The notes below the pieces were generated by a model that saw only the letters and a list, made by a program, of their open reading frames with translations, was not told the DNA's origin and did not search any database. Made by a program: the position numbers and the translations under genes. Source: Lachnospiraceae bacterium (lineage in GTDB: Bacteria > Bacillota > Clostridia > Lachnospirales > Lachnospiraceae). Taken from it: DNA of 64,000 nucleotides. Positions within the stretch are counted from its first letter, which is position 1, and each line of letters begins with the position of its first letter. The stretch is taken from the NCBI GenBank assembly GCA_014804365.1, contig JAAUZX010000066.1, positions 1 through 64,000 on the forward strand, in the 5' to 3' direction. Of this stretch, positions 62,946 through 64,000 are shown in pieces.

Positions 62946-64000
62946 TCAATGGTGCTTCGCCACATCCTTCTTACGCTTCTGTTTCACCAGATACAGGCGC
63001 TCATCCGCCTGCTGCAGCGCTTCCTTGAGCGTGATCTGCTGCCCCGGCTGTATAACACAGGCTCCAGCCGATACGGTGATATTGTAGTCCTTATCACTGT
63101 TTTCGTTATATACCTCAAATTTATGATACAGACTTTCCAGCACGGCCTCTCCGCCGTCATTACCGTCATATACAATCGCAAAGGCGTACTCGTCGCCGCC
63201 GATTCGTCCCGCCACTCCCTGCTCGGCTATCATTTCTTTCAGGAAGGTTCCGATCAGTTTCAGAGAGTGATCTCCCTCCTCATGCCCGTATCTGTCGTTG
63301 ATGATCTTCAGGTTATTCATATCCACATAGACAGCAAGAACCGATTGCTGTTTCCCGCCACACTCATCGATCATCTTCTGTGTCACGTCATAAAATCCTC
63401 TTCTGTTATAGATCCCCGTGAGTACATCGGATTTGGAAAGCGTATCCAGCTTGATATTAGAGTCCTTAAGCGCTGCCAGATTATCCTCAAGCTGCTGCTG
63501 GATCTTCTCGTTTGCCTCTAACAGCTTTAACATCTTCACCGCCGCACTCATCTGATTTACAAGCAGCTCACCGTTGTCGTGAAGCGCATCCGTCATATCG
63601 CAAAGCAGAATTCCGTATATCGTTTCGTCCGAAAATAGCGGCAGTACAACACGATAACTACTCTCTCCTGTCTTGTCCATGTAAATATCATCGAAGTCTA
63701 TCTTCTGCTGCATTGCCGGAACAGTGCTTACCACACCGTCTCTGCGCTCAGCTTTCAGATACAGTGCCTCAGGTACGGAGTATGCCTCCTTGAACAGATG
63801 CAGCTCCGGCTGCTTTAGCATGTACAGCTTCGCATTTCTGATCCCCAGCCATTCCAGCCGCTCCAACAACACCCCGTAACTCTGATCCTTCCCTTTCTCA
63901 AACTGCAGGATATCCTGTACGAAAACTTTCATATCGTAGCTTTCTTTGATCTTCTCCTGCTCCATATCGCCCACCAGCACATTCATGGCGCGCACCGTCT
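62946..64000 (-). CDS. Diguanylate cyclase, GGDEF type (5' end outside window)
   Basis: At least 351 residues; the frame is open to the window edge, and the first internal starts (GTG 63995, ATG 63986) have no clear ribosome binding site, so the N-terminus is missing. Seen part: a GAF-like sensory region (about 20-165), a coiled-coil linker (about 170-195) and a GGDEF domain (about 195-345) with YNRRGFYDV, NNLKIINDRYGHEEGD and active site GGDEY, a functional variant of GGDEF. No RxxD inhibitory site is obvious. First of a four-gene minus-strand group. Confidence 0.88.
   Translation of the reverse strand, partial: TVRAMNVLVGDMEQEKIKESYDMKVFVQDILQFEKGKDQSYGVLLERLEWLGIRNAKLYMLKQPELHLFKEAYSVPEALYLKAERRDGVVSTVPAMQQKIDFDDIYMDKTGESSYRVVLPLFSDETIYGILLCDMTDALHDNGELLVNQMSAAVKMLKLLEANEKIQQQLEDNLAALKDSNIKLDTLSKSDVLTGIYNRRGFYDVTQKMIDECGGKQQSVLAVYVDMNNLKIINDRYGHEEGDHSLKLIGTFLKEMIAEQGVAGRIGGDEYAFAIVYDGNDGGEAVLESLYHKFEVYNENSDKDYNITVSAGACVIQPGQQITLKEALQQADERLYLVKQKRKKDVAKHH

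Overview
The window comes from a low-to-moderate GC Clostridia genome, most likely a butyrate-forming member of the Lachnospiraceae. The grounds are the complete thl-crt-hbd-bcd-etfB-etfA cluster, an elongated L17, a KOW-domain gene between map and infA, type Z S14, GTG/TTG starts behind strong AGGAGG ribosome binding sites, and canonical sigma-A promoters. No tRNA, rRNA, CRISPR array, transposase or prophage gene was recognised.

Layout. 1-9.75 kb: 3' part of a secreted protein gene (cut by the window), a 7TM-type histidine kinase, mtnA, and a minus-strand ABC exporter operon (ATPase, Q/N/Y-rich single-pass protein, 76-aa protein, two permeases). 9.8-14.9 kb: a small-protein cassette beside a relic of the ABC ATPase, then a plus-strand LytTR regulator / GHKL kinase pair (the kinase has a G6 frameshift) followed by a 58-aa membrane protein, ABC ATPase, permease and zinc-ribbon protein. 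15-21.5 kb: the butyryl-CoA pathway. 21.4-26 kb: M23 peptidase and a GtrABC-like glycosylation set. 26-32.7 kb: hpf, an SH3-NlpC/P60 hydrolase, trxB, an SDR, and a two-domain adenine methyltransferase. 33-43 kb: rpsI-rplM, a GH43 xylosidase, truA-ecfT-ecfA2-ecfA1, an M15 peptidase and a chemoreceptor. 42.6-59.6 kb: the S10-spc-alpha ribosomal superoperon from rpsJ to rplQ, read on the minus strand from one strong promoter and leader, with a second promoter before rpmJ. 59.7-64 kb: a second copy of the small-protein cassette, an rRNA-type methyltransferase, and a minus-strand group of diguanylate cyclase (cut by the window), TraX-like, DUF2752 and Q/N/Y-rich membrane proteins.

How the parts work together. 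thl to etfA convert two acetyl-CoA to butyryl-CoA with Bcd-Etf electron bifurcation; the terminal butyrate-releasing enzyme is not here. The superoperon couples translation, Sec export (secY), adenylate kinase, N-terminal Met removal and RNA polymerase alpha. EcfA1/A2/T energise vitamin uptake with S-components encoded elsewhere.

The least ordinary content is non-coding or accessory. Four related two-hairpin elements whose stems change in a compensatory way sit against the stop codons of etfA, thl, rpsK and rpsN. Two copies of a roughly 345-bp unit (promoter, 55-61 codon gene, hairpin) occur 50 kb apart. A LytTR/GHKL-ABC-zinc ribbon locus has ACAGTTA repeats 22 bp apart. A FokI-type double methyltransferase has no endonuclease beside it. 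A large cruciform lies behind rpsI.
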